This document shows positions 1 to 9,269 of a DNA stretch of 64,000 nt, piece after piece (the first letter of the stretch is position 1; the number at the start of each line of letters is the position of its first letter). Origin of the DNA: Spirosoma validum. GTDB taxonomy: Bacteria > Bacteroidota > Bacteroidia > Cytophagales > Spirosomataceae. The notes beneath the pieces were generated by a model. That model had not been told where the DNA came from. It saw nothing but the letters and a program-made list of their open reading frames with translations, and searched no databases. The stretch covers positions 787,976-851,975 of the forward strand of contig NZ_JACXAA010000003.1 in assembly GCF_014699035.1 (NCBI RefSeq). The letters are read 5' to 3'. The position numbers and the translations under genes are program-made.

Positions 1-275
1 GCGTAATTGGGTTCCCAGCTAAGCTTTCCGGATACTTGAGGAATACGTGCATACGTAGCCTTGCCGGGACGAAACTCATTCCCTATGTAAACGACCGATT
101 GCTGTTCATCGAGATTGTCAACGAATGAATCACGGATACCTTTCTCGATACCGGCTTTAGCAAAGCTTCGTTCGGCGGCTACCAGTGCCTCGTAATCGGC
201 TTGAACAGTGCTGATTTGTTTGCGTGGCTGAGCAGTCCACAGGAGGACTGTCATCAGGAAAATGGGAAAGTTCAT
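1..275 (-). CDS. Secreted NTF2/SnoaL-like (DUF4440-type) protein, N-terminal part
   Basis: Only the first 91 codons lie in the window; the frame stays open off the left edge. The ATG at 275 is followed by a short hydrophobic leader (residues 3-14) ending in Thr-Ala-Gln, which looks like a signal peptide. The mature start has the helical pattern ALVAAERSFA and then RDSFVDNL, which I associate with small secreted NTF2/SnoaL-fold proteins (DUF4440 type) of Bacteroidota. No catalytic residue can be assigned from this fragment. The family name is inference from pattern; secretion is fairly clear. No gene is visible between it and the next gene on the same strand (276-416). Confidence 0.55.
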   Translation of the reverse strand, partial: MNFPIFLMTVLLWTAQPRKQISTVQADYEALVAAERSFAKAGIEKGIRDSFVDNLDEQQSVVYIGNEFRPGKATYARIPQVSGKLSWEPNY

Positions 276-416
276 CGGTTTGTCTGATAAAGGTGCAGAC
301 CAAAACTAGATCCTTTGCTGTAATTCAGCCAATTGTGGTTAGTCTAACTGAGTAATAAAGAAGCCGAACTGGATGAAATCAACTTCGAGTGCACTACTCT
401 TACACGTTGAGAAATT

Positions 417-1529
417 TCAGATCAGATGGGCTGCTAAGCAGTGCTCAACGTTACGTAATCCGGTTTCGAGTTCATCGGCAGTGGGGTAGCCGAATCCGAT
501 GCGCATGTATACGTTATCCTGCTCGAACCAATGCCCCGGACCAACAAGAGTTTGGTATTGCTCATACAAGGCTCGGTAAAATGCTTCTGAATCGATTTTG
601 AAATCCGGTTTAAGTCGCGGAAAGCAAACGACACCGGCCGTAGGAGCAACCCATTCGAGGTATGAGGTTTCAGCAAAAAACTGGCGAATGATGGTAAAGT
701 TGGCGTGAATGATCTGGTGCGTATCGTGCAGGCGGATTTCGCGTTCCTGAAGAACACGTAACGCAATCTGTTCATCGATGACCGAATTCGTGATCATAAT
801 CTGCTCTTTGGCCGCCAGAAACCGATGCATTATATTCTTATCGCGGCAGATAATCCAGCCGATACGTATCCCCGGTACGCCAAATGCTTTTGAGAGCGAA
901 CATACGGAAATAACGTTCGGACTTTTCTCCGCTACGTATGGGAGAAGCGGAGTCTGGAAATTCAGGTAACGGTACGTTTCATCGACCAGTAAATAACAGC
1001 CGTGCGCTTCGGCCAAGTCAACCAACTCATTTAGGAGGACTTCGGAAACAACGGTACCAGTTGGATTGTGGGGTGTTGTGATGCTGATCAGACGTGTGTT
1101 TGGTTGGATCGATCGCCGAATCTGATCCATGTCGAGTTCAAATTGGTTATCAAACGACAAATCGATAATGCTCATCGAGCAACCAATCGCCCGCGGTGTT
1201 TCCAGATTCGTACCATAATTTGGGCGAATCACCACCAGATGGTCGTTTGGACTGAGCAACGTAGTAGACACAATGAACAGCGCTGTTGCGGCACCGCTGC
1301 ACACCAGTACGTCTGTTGGCAGGAAAACGGCACTCTCGCTGGCGATGCATTCGAGCAGTTCAGGATGGCCCCGATGATGCCCGTAACTTAATACCAGATC
1401 CGTAAGCTGCAGGTCCAGATCACGTAGCGAAATATCACGTACTGAACTTTCCGCCAGGTTGTATTTGATCGTTGAATACCCAATTTCTTCAGGGGATTCA
1501 ATCTCAATGGGCATTCGGGTATAGTTCAT
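417..1529 (-). CDS. PLP-dependent class I/II aminotransferase
   Basis: A 370-residue fold-type I aminotransferase, a normal length for the family. The substrate-side Asn lies in PHNPTG (N155), the pyridine-binding Asp in LLVDETY (D183, Y186), and the Schiff-base lysine in SLSKAFG (K214), followed by GIRIGW, which carries the phosphate-binding Arg. All key residues are present, so it should be active. The frame can be extended seven codons to a TTG at 1550, but I chose the ATG at 1529. The substrate is unknown: the class covers Asp, aromatic and unusual amino acids such as capreomycidine-type intermediates. It follows the lipocalin-like gene by 52 bp on the same strand, so the two may be co-transcribed. 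Confidence 0.85.
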   Translation of the reverse strand: MNYTRMPIEIESPEEIGYSTIKYNLAESSVRDISLRDLDLQLTDLVLSYGHHRGHPELLECIASESAVFLPTDVLVCSGAATALFIVSTTLLSPNDHLVVIRPNYGTNLETPRAIGCSMSIIDLSFDNQFELDMDQIRRSIQPNTRLISITTPHNPTGTVVSEVLLNELVDLAEAHGCYLLVDETYRYLNFQTPLLPYVAEKSPNVISVCSLSKAFGVPGIRIGWIICRDKNIMHRFLAAKEQIMITNSVIDEQIALRVLQEREIRLHDTHQIIHANFTIIRQFFAETSYLEWVAPTAGVVCFPRLKPDFKIDSEAFYRALYEQYQTLVGPGHWFEQDNVYMRIGFGYPTADELETGLRNVEHCLAAHLI

Positions 1530-1581
1530 GGATGGGTAATTATCAATCAACTTCCCGAACAGTTTAACTTTCCGGAAAGCC

Positions 1582-2052
1582 TTACTGATGAATGATTGGT
1601 CGCAGACTCGCCCGGTGTTTCACCAAAAGCGAATCGCTGGCCATCAGGGCAAAGATATGGGTTTGGGTTTCAGCAGAAAGAGTTGGTGTCCGGCTGATAA
1701 TATCGATACCTTCGGGTGTAAAAAGCGTTTTGGAAAACCAGATAACTGCCCATTGCCCGGCTGGATCGATTAAAGCGACTTTCCAGGTGCTTCGCACGAC
1801 ACTCAGTAACCCTTTTCCGCGCCACACAAAGGTTGATGGGTCCGTTTCGTCCTGGTAATCGAAGCCAGTCAGGGTTTTCGGTTTGCCCCGTTTCAGGTAC
1901 TTGACTTCATCGAGCAAAACGTTGGTGTTCGCTTTCTTGTCTGTAATTGAGTACGTAAAGGTGGGGTTGATTTTGTCGCCTTTTAGCCACATCGGGAAAT
2001 TACTGCTGCCAACGAACCATGTGCCAATCAGCGCCTGAACAACTATTTCCAT
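1582..2052 (-). CDS. Lipocalin-like small protein
   Basis: A 156-residue protein from an ATG at 2052. The N-terminal GTWFVGSSNFPMW resembles the GxW motif that opens lipocalin barrels. The later stretches FVWRGKGLL and WAVIWFSKTLFTPEG fit the alternating strands of a small beta barrel. There is no signal peptide, so it is probably cytoplasmic. The function is unknown; lipocalin-type proteins bind small hydrophobic ligands. It is transcribed towards the aminotransferase, 52 bp upstream of it. The family assignment rests on pattern only. Confidence 0.55.
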   Translation of the reverse strand: MEIVVQALIGTWFVGSSNFPMWLKGDKINPTFTYSITDKKANTNVLLDEVKYLKRGKPKTLTGFDYQDETDPSTFVWRGKGLLSVVRSTWKVALIDPAGQWAVIWFSKTLFTPEGIDIISRTPTLSAETQTHIFALMASDSLLVKHRASLRPIIHQ

Positions 2053-2389
2053 GTGCTTGCTTTAATGGGTTTACTCCGAACTTCTGAACGTAGATTTTTA
2101 TGCTTTGGACTAAGCCTGTAGGTTTAACTGCTCTGAGTTGTCGTAAGTTTTGAGAGACGAATCGTCGGGGAAGATTTTCATCAGTTCAGGAAAGCTTCAG
2201 TTCTGGCTGGCATTTTACGTATCGTTCTCGTTTTTTTAATGTACATACTGTTTATTAAGCGGTAGTTTTTGCGCAAATTTGATCGATCCATACTACTCGA
2301 TCAACCTACCTGGGTTTCCTCCTCTCAGCCTGGCGTAGCCGCATACTAGCTGAATTTATTTCCTGCTTTATCCTAACGACGCGTTTTTT
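2053..2389. other. Intergenic region between divergent genes, no gene seen
   Basis: A 337-bp AT-rich gap between the lipocalin-like gene (leftward) and the first GH79 gene (rightward), so it must hold two promoters. I see no open frame of note. Just before the GH79 start is TGCTTTATCCTAA (about 2363-2375). A near copy, TGCTTTATCCTTA, lies just before the second GH79 gene (about 4847-4859), so the two paralogues may share an upstream signal. Confidence 0.5.
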
Positions 2390-4723
2390 ATGAAACCTCG
2401 ATTACTATGTCTATGCTTTTGGGTGTACATGTTTCGGCCATCATCCGATTTAGTTGCTCAGACCATTCCAGTTAGTTTGAGTATCAACACCGCAACGCCC
2501 GGCAACCGCATTCATGATGATTTTGTCGGTTTCAGCATGGAGCAATATACCCTGTCGACTGGCAGATGGGGCAATCTGGGTAGTTTCTGGATGGGTGGCA
2601 CCAACGGCAATGCTCGGTTGAAAAAGCTCTTAACCAACATTAGTCCCCATTCCGTTATCCGACTCGGTGGTTTCACGGCCGACGATCGAATGGTTTGGCA
2701 AAATGCGCCAAGGGGTACCAGCACGAACGTCCGGGCTACGTATTCCGATGATACCGATAAGTTCTTTACGTTTCTGTCAGAAATTGGCTGGAAGGGGATT
2801 TACACCATTGGGTTACCCAATAATACACCGGCTAATGCCGTGTCGGAAGCGACGTATATCATGAATAAATACAGTGCTCAACTTCACAGCGTAAGCCTTG
2901 GTAACGAGCCTTATCTCTACACGAATATCTATCGGGATGCAGCTTATAATCCTGAAACTTATATGCAACAGGATTATCTGCCCATGTACGATGCCATCAA
3001 AGCGGCTAATCCAGCCATTCCGATCAGTGGTGGCGACAATGGCGCGCGCAAATACTACGGAGCGCAGAATCAGACCTGGAATAAGTCCTATACGGATTAT
3101 GTAAACAATTCGGGAAGTAGCCGACCGCTGGCTGCGCTGAACGTGCATAGTTATGGATTGGGCAACAACGCCACTGTGTTATCGCGCGATGCGGCTGCCG
3201 ACACGCTTATGAATTTTGACAATGCTCCGCTCATCTTCAAATCGACGTTGTTACCGTACGTAACCCAGTTGGCTCAGACAAAAAATGTCCCGCTTCGGTT
3301 TTCAGAAACGAGCAGTGCGGCTACCGGTACGTCCGACACTACGAACGTATCGCATACCTACGTGAGCGCGCTTTGGGCTTTGCAATATCTCTACACCCTG
3401 GCCTCTAGTGGCGTAAGTGGCGTTAACTTTCACTCGTCGGGCACCAGTGTTTATTCGGCAATTGACTGGGGAACGAGCAATACCGTAGCTTCTTATCGAA
3501 TCGCCCCGATCTACTATGGGATGCTGGCTTTCGCGGATGGTGCCCGAAATCGACGGTTGTTGCCTGTTACACCATCCGAATCGAAGAGAAGTCCACGGGC
3601 CAGTTATTACGCCACTACGTCCGACGATGGGCAAACGGTAACCGTTACGCTCCTTAACAAAGATTTCACCAACTCGATTGATGCCCGTGTAAACATTCCT
3701 GGTATGCCGATTGGCACCGCTACGTATCAGACTCTCAAACCACAAAATGGTCGATACGATTATGTAGCGACGATTTCGTATGCAAATGCGCAGGTAGCCG
3801 CCGATGGCAGCTTTACCAAAGGGACACCCACCGCTATTTCGCCCGCAAGCCCAACTAGTTTTAGTGTCACCGTGGCGCCCATGACGGCGGTGATTGTTAC
3901 AGTAAGCCGACAAGTACCGCCCACAGCTGGTAGTGGCAGCAGTCCTGTCAACAACCCTGGCGGTATAACCCTGGTGAACGTACCCGTGAGCGCTTTTACC
4001 AGCACTAGCTCCAGTAGTGCTGGTAGCCCTGCTACAATAACTAGCCTGCGCATTACCGCTTTCCCCACGAACACCACGAGCCTGACTGTCAATACGTCCG
4101 TCTATACAACGGCATCTCCCGAATTCAGTGGTGCTAATCCTGCCGGAGTACCCATACCTGCTGATGGGAATGGCAATCCGACGGTACCTATCGGTGTCGA
4201 CCCTACGGATGATGTTAGTCCGGTAACTATTTCCTTTAGAGCCATTGATAATACGGGCCAGGAATCCGCTAATACGGGGACCGCGACGATTACCCCTGCT
4301 CCTGATCTAACCCCGATTCTGTATGCTCGTCCAACCACCGTCAACGGCTCGGCTCCTATTACCGTAGTCGTCGATGTGGTAGAAATCAATTCGATACCCA
4401 GCAGCGGCCTGATTACGATTAAGATTGCTAAAACCAATGCCGTTGATTTGAGTTTTGATGCGGGACTGACCCGTTTAGATGGACGATCGGTGCAAAACAG
4501 CCTATGGAGTTTCGATCGAAATTCATCGCCGGGTTACTACGTGCTGACGACCAGCCAGGCGGTTGCTGCTGGAAACAAACTTTCACTGGGATTAACCGGT
4601 ATGCTGACTGCGGGTGCTACGTCGGGGGATTTAACCATCAGCGCAGTGCTTATGGGTAGCGGAGGAGAAGTACGAGTCAACAACAATACCGATGCCGATA
4701 AGATTAACGTCTTTCCAAACTGA
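2390..4723 (+). CDS. Secreted GH79-type glycoside hydrolase with two extra C-terminal modules
   Basis: A 777-residue secreted protein. Residues 1-24 form a signal peptide ending in Val-Ala-Gln. The catalytic (beta/alpha)8 part runs to about 400. It carries SLGNEPY (E173, predicted acid/base) and RFSETSS (E306, predicted nucleophile), the two-Glu retaining arrangement of clan GH-A. The GH79 C-terminal beta domain follows (about 400-487) with the YYATTSDDG motif. Beyond this come an Ig-like Thr/Ser-rich module (about 500-640) and a final domain (about 643-777) that begins PDLTPI. GH79 enzymes remove glucuronic acid or methyl-glucuronic acid from glycans; the exact substrate here is unknown. The downstream paralogue lacks the Ig-like module. 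I see no clear type IX sorting tail. Confidence 0.75.
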   Translation: MKPRLLCLCFWVYMFRPSSDLVAQTIPVSLSINTATPGNRIHDDFVGFSMEQYTLSTGRWGNLGSFWMGGTNGNARLKKLLTNISPHSVIRLGGFTADDRMVWQNAPRGTSTNVRATYSDDTDKFFTFLSEIGWKGIYTIGLPNNTPANAVSEATYIMNKYSAQLHSVSLGNEPYLYTNIYRDAAYNPETYMQQDYLPMYDAIKAANPAIPISGGDNGARKYYGAQNQTWNKSYTDYVNNSGSSRPLAALNVHSYGLGNNATVLSRDAAADTLMNFDNAPLIFKSTLLPYVTQLAQTKNVPLRFSETSSAATGTSDTTNVSHTYVSALWALQYLYTLASSGVSGVNFHSSGTSVYSAIDWGTSNTVASYRIAPIYYGMLAFADGARNRRLLPVTPSESKRSPRASYYATTSDDGQTVTVTLLNKDFTNSIDARVNIPGMPIGTATYQTLKPQNGRYDYVATISYANAQVAADGSFTKGTPTAISPASPTSFSVTVAPMTAVIVTVSRQVPPTAGSGSSPVNNPGGITLVNVPVSAFTSTSSSSAGSPATITSLRITAFPTNTTSLTVNTSVYTTASPEFSGANPAGVPIPADGNGNPTVPIGVDPTDDVSPVTISFRAIDNTGQESANTGTATITPAPDLTPILYARPTTVNGSAPITVVVDVVEINSIPSSGLITIKIAKTNAVDLSFDAGLTRLDGRSVQNSLWSFDRNSSPGYYVLTTSQAVAAGNKLSLGLTGMLTAGATSGDLTISAVLMGSGGEVRVNNNTDADKINVFPN

Positions 4724-4762
4724 TCGTTCATTGGCTAATTACGTCGCCTGGCAAAAAAGCTG

Positions 4763-4780
4763 ACCACAGAGAACACGGAG
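4763..4780. repeat. Copy of the CCACAGAG-type dispersed motif
   Basis: The 18-nt stretch ACCACAGAGAACACGGAG sits in the 141-bp gap between the two GH79 genes. Very similar strings recur in intergenic regions of many bacteria. This is one copy only and I see no second copy in the window. Its role is unknown. Confidence 0.35.
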
Positions 4781-4864
4781 AAATACGGACTTCATCTGAT
4801 TTTGCTTATTTAGCGCACCATCTGTTAGAATGTCCCCTTTATACTTGCTTTATCCTTAGTATCT

Positions 4865-6817
4865 ATGAAAACTCAACTGCTACGTGCGTACTGTCTAGTC
4901 GCCATTTTGCTACAGCCATTAGGCTCGTTGGCACAGACCATTCCGGTTAGTCTGAGCGTCAATACGTCGGCACCGGGTAATCGCATCAATCCTGATTTTG
5001 TTGGGTTAAGTTTTGAGGGAAAAACGCTGACGACTGAAGGCGGTTCTGGAACGGTCGTATCCAGTTTTTGGGAAGCTACCCCGACCGCTCTCACTCGTTT
5101 CCGCAACCTGCTGACCAACCTCAGCCCGAGTTCGGTCATACGGGTTGGCGCGAATACAGGTGATCAACTGGCGTGGACACCCGGCAACCGGGGCACGAAT
5201 ACAAATGTGTCTCAACTTTTTAATTCCGACATTGATAAACTCTTCAACTTTTTGTCGACTGTTAACTGGAAATGCCTGTACATGGTCAATTTCGCCAAAG
5301 ACAGTGCGAATTATGTAGGCAATGCTCCGGCTGAAGCCGCTTCGGAAGCTAACTACGTTTATTCGACGTACAGCCGTCTGGTGAAAAGTATCAGCATTGG
5401 GAATGAGCCGATGGCCTACGTAGTCAATAAATACCGGAACCCCTACAATCCCAGTCTTTACGTAGCTAATTACCTTCCGGTTTTTGATGCGATCAAAGCG
5501 ATAAATCCGGCTATTCCGATCAGTGGTGGCGACATTGGCCGACGAACCGAATACAATACTTGGAACAGCGCCTATTTGCAGAAGATGAACAACCTTCCGG
5601 CAACCTCACCCGCGCGGCCAATCGATACGTTTAACGCTCACACGTATATATTCAGGAGTAATGAACTGACGGGTACCCCGGAACAATCCATTGATGCACT
5701 GCTTAATGCACTTTCGCCCGGCAGTACGTTTCTAACCAACCTGGATTACCTGAAAAATCTGACCAATACGTACAATGCGCCGTTCTGGATGTCGGAAACA
5801 AATAGCGTAGCGGGAAGTTTGGCGGGCGTAACGAATAGCTTTGCATCAGCTATCTGGGCGCTGGATTATTTATATACGCTGGCCAGTTATAATGTAAAAG
5901 GGGCCAATTTTCATAGTGGTGGCAATAGCCTCAGCTATGCTCCGGTTTATCGGGTTAGCTCTGCCAACGGTACGTATGCCATTGGCGCTATTTATTACGG
6001 TCTGCTGGCGTTTATGGATGGCGCCCGGAACCAGCGACTATTGACCGTTACGCCACCCAATTCCACGACCAGTCCGCGGGCCAGTTACTACGCGACTACA
6101 TCTGATGATGGCAAAACCTTGACCGTTACGCTCATCAACAAAGATTTCACAAATACGATTGACGCCAGCGTGAACCTTCCCGGAGCGGCAATCAGCGCGG
6201 CTAGTTATCAGACGCTTCGGCCGCAGAACAATATGTACGACGTAGCCGCCAACACGTTCTATGCGAATGCACAAGTAGCGGCTAATGGCAGTTTTATCAA
6301 AGGTACTCCTACAGCTATCTCGCCTTCTGGTCCGAATCGCTTCAACGTTACGTTACCGCCTATGACGGCAGCCATTGTTAGCATTACACTAGCGCCTGAC
6401 CTAACCCCGATCGTTTACCTGCGCCCTACGACCATCGCCGGCGCTACTGATGCCAGCGTAGTCGTAGATGTAGTGGAGTTGAATTCGATAGCCACGAACG
6501 GACTGATTACGGTTAAAATCACCAAGGACGCCAGAACCACGCTAAATTTTAACAGTGCAGCCACTACGGTAGGGAATCGTTCCGTGCAGAATGGAGCCTG
6601 GGGTTTCAACAATTCAGATCCGTCTTATTACGTGCTGACCAGTATGCAGTCGGTTGCTGCGGGCGATAAGCTTTCGTTTGGGTTAGAGGGTATTATGAAT
6701 CCTGGTGGCACGACCGGTAGCCTGACTCTGAGCTCGGTCATTCTGGGAGCGAGTGGTGGCGAAATAAACGTGAGCAATAATAGTGATGCCGATAAGATCG
6801 AATATTTCCAGCAATAG
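4865..6817 (+). CDS. Secreted GH79-type glycoside hydrolase, tandem paralogue
   Basis: A 650-residue paralogue of the preceding gene, with a signal peptide (1-24, ending LAQ). The catalytic Glu pair is again present: SIGNEPM (E181) and WMSETNS (E311). The GH79 C-terminal beta domain (YYATTSDDG) ends near 505, followed directly by the PDLTPI-type terminal domain. The Ig-like spacer of the first copy is missing, which explains the 127-residue difference. The two copies share long stretches such as AQTIPVSLS and INPAIPISGGD, so they arose by tandem duplication and have since diverged. The probable role is cleavage of uronic-acid-containing glycans outside the inner membrane. Its stop codon directly abuts the stop codon of the convergent YihY gene, leaving no room for a separate terminator. 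Confidence 0.75.
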   Translation: MKTQLLRAYCLVAILLQPLGSLAQTIPVSLSVNTSAPGNRINPDFVGLSFEGKTLTTEGGSGTVVSSFWEATPTALTRFRNLLTNLSPSSVIRVGANTGDQLAWTPGNRGTNTNVSQLFNSDIDKLFNFLSTVNWKCLYMVNFAKDSANYVGNAPAEAASEANYVYSTYSRLVKSISIGNEPMAYVVNKYRNPYNPSLYVANYLPVFDAIKAINPAIPISGGDIGRRTEYNTWNSAYLQKMNNLPATSPARPIDTFNAHTYIFRSNELTGTPEQSIDALLNALSPGSTFLTNLDYLKNLTNTYNAPFWMSETNSVAGSLAGVTNSFASAIWALDYLYTLASYNVKGANFHSGGNSLSYAPVYRVSSANGTYAIGAIYYGLLAFMDGARNQRLLTVTPPNSTTSPRASYYATTSDDGKTLTVTLINKDFTNTIDASVNLPGAAISAASYQTLRPQNNMYDVAANTFYANAQVAANGSFIKGTPTAISPSGPNRFNVTLPPMTAAIVSITLAPDLTPIVYLRPTTIAGATDASVVVDVVELNSIATNGLITVKITKDARTTLNFNSAATTVGNRSVQNGAWGFNNSDPSYYVLTSMQSVAAGDKLSFGLEGIMNPGGTTGSLTLSSVILGASGGEINVSNNSDADKIEYFQQ

Positions 6818-7744
6818 CTATTGAGATGCAGTTGTCGATTGATCGCTATCCAGTTCTTTAATTTGGTACGCTACCGCATTCGCACCTGGTTCGGCTTCCT
6901 GATGAATTCGCTGAGCGTAGTAACGGGTAAAGCTTGCGCCATAATAAAAAATCAATGATGCATAAAAGACGAACAGAAGCACCAGAATAATAGCCCCCGA
7001 CGTACCGTATAAGGAACTCACGGGACTGTTGATTAAGAGTCGATTCAGGATTTCTTCACCGATTTCGACCAGTAGACCCGTTACTAAAGCGCCGACCCAA
7101 ACCGCTTGCCAGCGAATCCGAATATCAGGCAAATACTTAAAAACAACGGCAAACCAGATCGTTAGTATGATCAGTGACAGAAGGTGCTGTCCGGTGTCGC
7201 TTGATAAGTCATGGCCACTGGTACCGGCGAATAGCTGATCATTTATTGGCGACAAGGTGCGGCTTATCGTTAGTGATGCCATGAATAAAAAGCCCGAGAA
7301 AATAATGATGCCTAAGGCAACAACTTTGTCGAGCAGTACGTGCCAAAAACGTCGTTCGTCCGAATGTTTGACGCTCCAAAGCTGATTGAGCGAGTTTTTG
7401 ATGATGGCAAATAACGTAGTGGAGGCTAACAGAAGAACAAACACGCTCAGAACCGTCAGTAACGTAGTCGATCGGCGCTGCTGAAGGTGCTGGGAAATAT
7501 CCTGAATTTGTTTAGCACTCTGATATCCAAACAGATCGGCCAGTTTATGGAACAGTTGCCAGCTAACCCGCTGGTCGTGGCCGGATAGCAATTCGCCATA
7601 TAACTGGCTCAGAATAATCACAATAGGAGGGAGGGCAAAGAAGCTGAAGAAAGCTGTTGCTGCCGCCATTCGAATCGGATCGTTGGCTTTCAGATTAGCA
7701 AAAGCGTCGGCCGCCAATCGAAAAACAGGAGTTACTTTTTTCAA
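6818..7744 (-). CDS. YihY/BrkB family inner-membrane protein
   Basis: A 308-residue integral membrane protein with about six hydrophobic segments. The N-terminal part holds AAATAFFSFFALPP, and the signature KYLPDIRIRWQAVWVGA lies near residue 210; both are typical of the YihY/BrkB family (once mislabelled RNase BN). Function in the cell is not established for this family. Reading back from the start, a TGA precedes the TTG by one codon, so TTG at 7744 is the only reasonable start. A longer paralogue lies at 10683-11672. The short hydrophilic tail ends in Ser/Thr/Gln. Confidence 0.85.
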   Translation of the reverse strand: MKKVTPVFRLAADAFANLKANDPIRMAAATAFFSFFALPPIVIILSQLYGELLSGHDQRVSWQLFHKLADLFGYQSAKQIQDISQHLQQRRSTTLLTVLSVFVLLLASTTLFAIIKNSLNQLWSVKHSDERRFWHVLLDKVVALGIIIFSGFLFMASLTISRTLSPINDQLFAGTSGHDLSSDTGQHLLSLIILTIWFAVVFKYLPDIRIRWQAVWVGALVTGLLVEIGEEILNRLLINSPVSSLYGTSGAIILVLLFVFYASLIFYYGASFTRYYAQRIHQEAEPGANAVAYQIKELDSDQSTTASQ

Positions 7745-7889
7745 GATTCACCAGATTGTACTGACTTAGCTAACGAGCTGGGAATCAAGATAGTTTAGAA
7801 TATCGTTTTGCCTCTTTTTTCTCAGTCGGTTCTGGCTTTGTTTTCGCCAGTTTAATCTAAGTATAATGTAATTGGTACGTTGTAAGGCT

Positions 7890-8294
7890 TTATTGTAATC
7901 TGAAATTAATCGGTAGATTATAATACACATTTACCGGTTTGCCAGTCTGCCGGGCCGGTATCCAGTTGGGCATACTGGCAACAAGCCGTATCGCTTCTTC
8001 GTCGGTTCCAAATCCGAAGCCCTTTAAAACTTTCACTTGTTCAATACGTCCTTGATCAGTAACCACAAAGTTGACGAACACACGTCCTTCTACCCGTGCC
8101 CTGCGAGCGGCTTCGGGATAACGTAGGTTTTTTTCGATGTATTGGCCTAGTTTTCTCATACCACCCGGAAATTCAGGATGCTGTTCAACAACGGTAAATA
8201 TTATGGAAGGCTGCTTTTGGGTTGAATCTGTCTGAGCGTGTGCGGGTAGGCAAAGAGCCAATGAGATCAGTAAAACAAATGATAACGCTTTCAT
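7890..8294 (-). CDS. TonB C-terminal domain protein, periplasmic
   Basis: A 134-residue protein from the ATG at 8294, with a signal peptide (about 1-21, ending AHAQ) in place of the usual single membrane anchor. The rest is a TonB C-terminal domain: FPGGMRKLGQYIEKNLRYPE, then GRVFVNFVVTDQGRIEQ, and a closing YYNLPINFRLQ. The energy-transducing N-terminal anchor and the proline-rich spacer of true TonB are absent, so it is unlikely to energise receptors in the usual way. Such stand-alone secreted TonB domains are common in Bacteroidota and their role is unclear. An earlier TTG at 8330 would put an extra 12 residues before the signal peptide and is less likely. Confidence 0.8.
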   Translation of the reverse strand: MKALSFVLLISLALCLPAHAQTDSTQKQPSIIFTVVEQHPEFPGGMRKLGQYIEKNLRYPEAARRARVEGRVFVNFVVTDQGRIEQVKVLKGFGFGTDEEAIRLVASMPNWIPARQTGKPVNVYYNLPINFRLQ

Positions 8295-8411
8295 AAAATG
8301 AGCCGATAAGGTAAATGCCTGAGTATACAAGTATTAGTCGTTAACTTAGTGAATTGGATAACATCTAATTGGTTCTTTTTAGGCAGTGGTACGTAGTGTT
8401 CAGCGAGGATG

Positions 8412-9269
8412 TCAAACCTGCCTGGCATAATCGTTGATGGTTATAGTTGGCTTACCCAGATCAGCCCAGGTTTGTTCGGCTTCGAAGCGTTCGGGGTACT
8501 TATTCAGCGCTTCGAGAATGTGGCCACCGTAATTCATTTTCTGATTGAATCGGCCCAGAAACTGCAATACTTCGACTGGCGCTTTCATCAGTAAAAGCTT
8601 TTTCTGCGGGTAGTGCTGGACAAATTGCCGGGCCGCTTCTTCGTAGGTGTAAGCCTCCGGTCCCTGAATGACGTAATCCCGATTCTGATCGTCCGATTGC
8701 TGAAACGCGCGTACTACCTGCCGACCGTAATCCGATCCGGCAATAAACCAGAGTGGTATGGTCGACGAGCCCCCCAAAGCCAGAAAAGGACCCTGTATCT
8801 GCATCAAAAAACTCTCCATAAAGGTGGATGGGTAGAAGATTGTTACAGGAATATCCGATGCTTTCAGTAAACGTACCGCTTCGTGCTTGATGTCGAAAAC
8901 CCACCAGTGGAACCCGTTCATGCCCTGATAGCGCATCACCAGCGACGATAAATAGCCAATTCGCTGAATGCCCGCCTGTTTTGCTGCCGCAATAATCGTT
9001 TTCATACCATCCGTTTCCGTATGAAAATCGCCCGGTTTTTCGTCTTGACGAACTGATAGATTCAGATACAGCGCCTGTTGGTTCTGCAAGCCTGCCCGGA
9101 TGCTTGCTGGGTTTTGCAGATCGGCCTGTATAATGCGGGCTGTTGGAAATAATGACCGGACCTGTTCTGGATGGCGCGCTAAAATAGTAACAGAAAATCC
9201 GGCATCGATTAACTGCTGCGTTACAGGCTTACCGATCAGCCCGTTTGCACCAATGATTGCAATGTTCAT
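8412..9269 (-). CDS. NmrA-like NAD(P)-binding oxidoreductase or sensor
   Basis: A 285-residue Rossmann-fold protein. The ATG at 9269 was chosen because MNIAIIGANGLIG begins directly with the dinucleotide-binding GxxGxxG motif. A D at the end of the next strand element (IQADL) and YLSSLVMRYQG fit atypical short-chain dehydrogenases of the NmrA/HSCARG group, which bind NAD(P) and either reduce a substrate or act as redox sensors. The usual YxxxK active-site pair is not evident in the normal position. The substrate is unknown. It stands alone on its strand, with a long upstream gap. Confidence 0.75.
   Translation of the reverse strand: MNIAIIGANGLIGKPVTQQLIDAGFSVTILARHPEQVRSLFPTARIIQADLQNPASIRAGLQNQQALYLNLSVRQDEKPGDFHTETDGMKTIIAAAKQAGIQRIGYLSSLVMRYQGMNGFHWWVFDIKHEAVRLLKASDIPVTIFYPSTFMESFLMQIQGPFLALGGSSTIPLWFIAGSDYGRQVVRAFQQSDDQNRDYVIQGPEAYTYEEAARQFVQHYPQKKLLLMKAPVEVLQFLGRFNQKMNYGGHILEALNKYPERFEAEQTWADLGKPTITINDYARQV

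Noticed and set aside
417..1391. Several frames of 60-110 codons on both strands across the aminotransferase gene
   Set aside because: These are shadows of the conserved aminotransferase frame; none has a start or pattern of its own.
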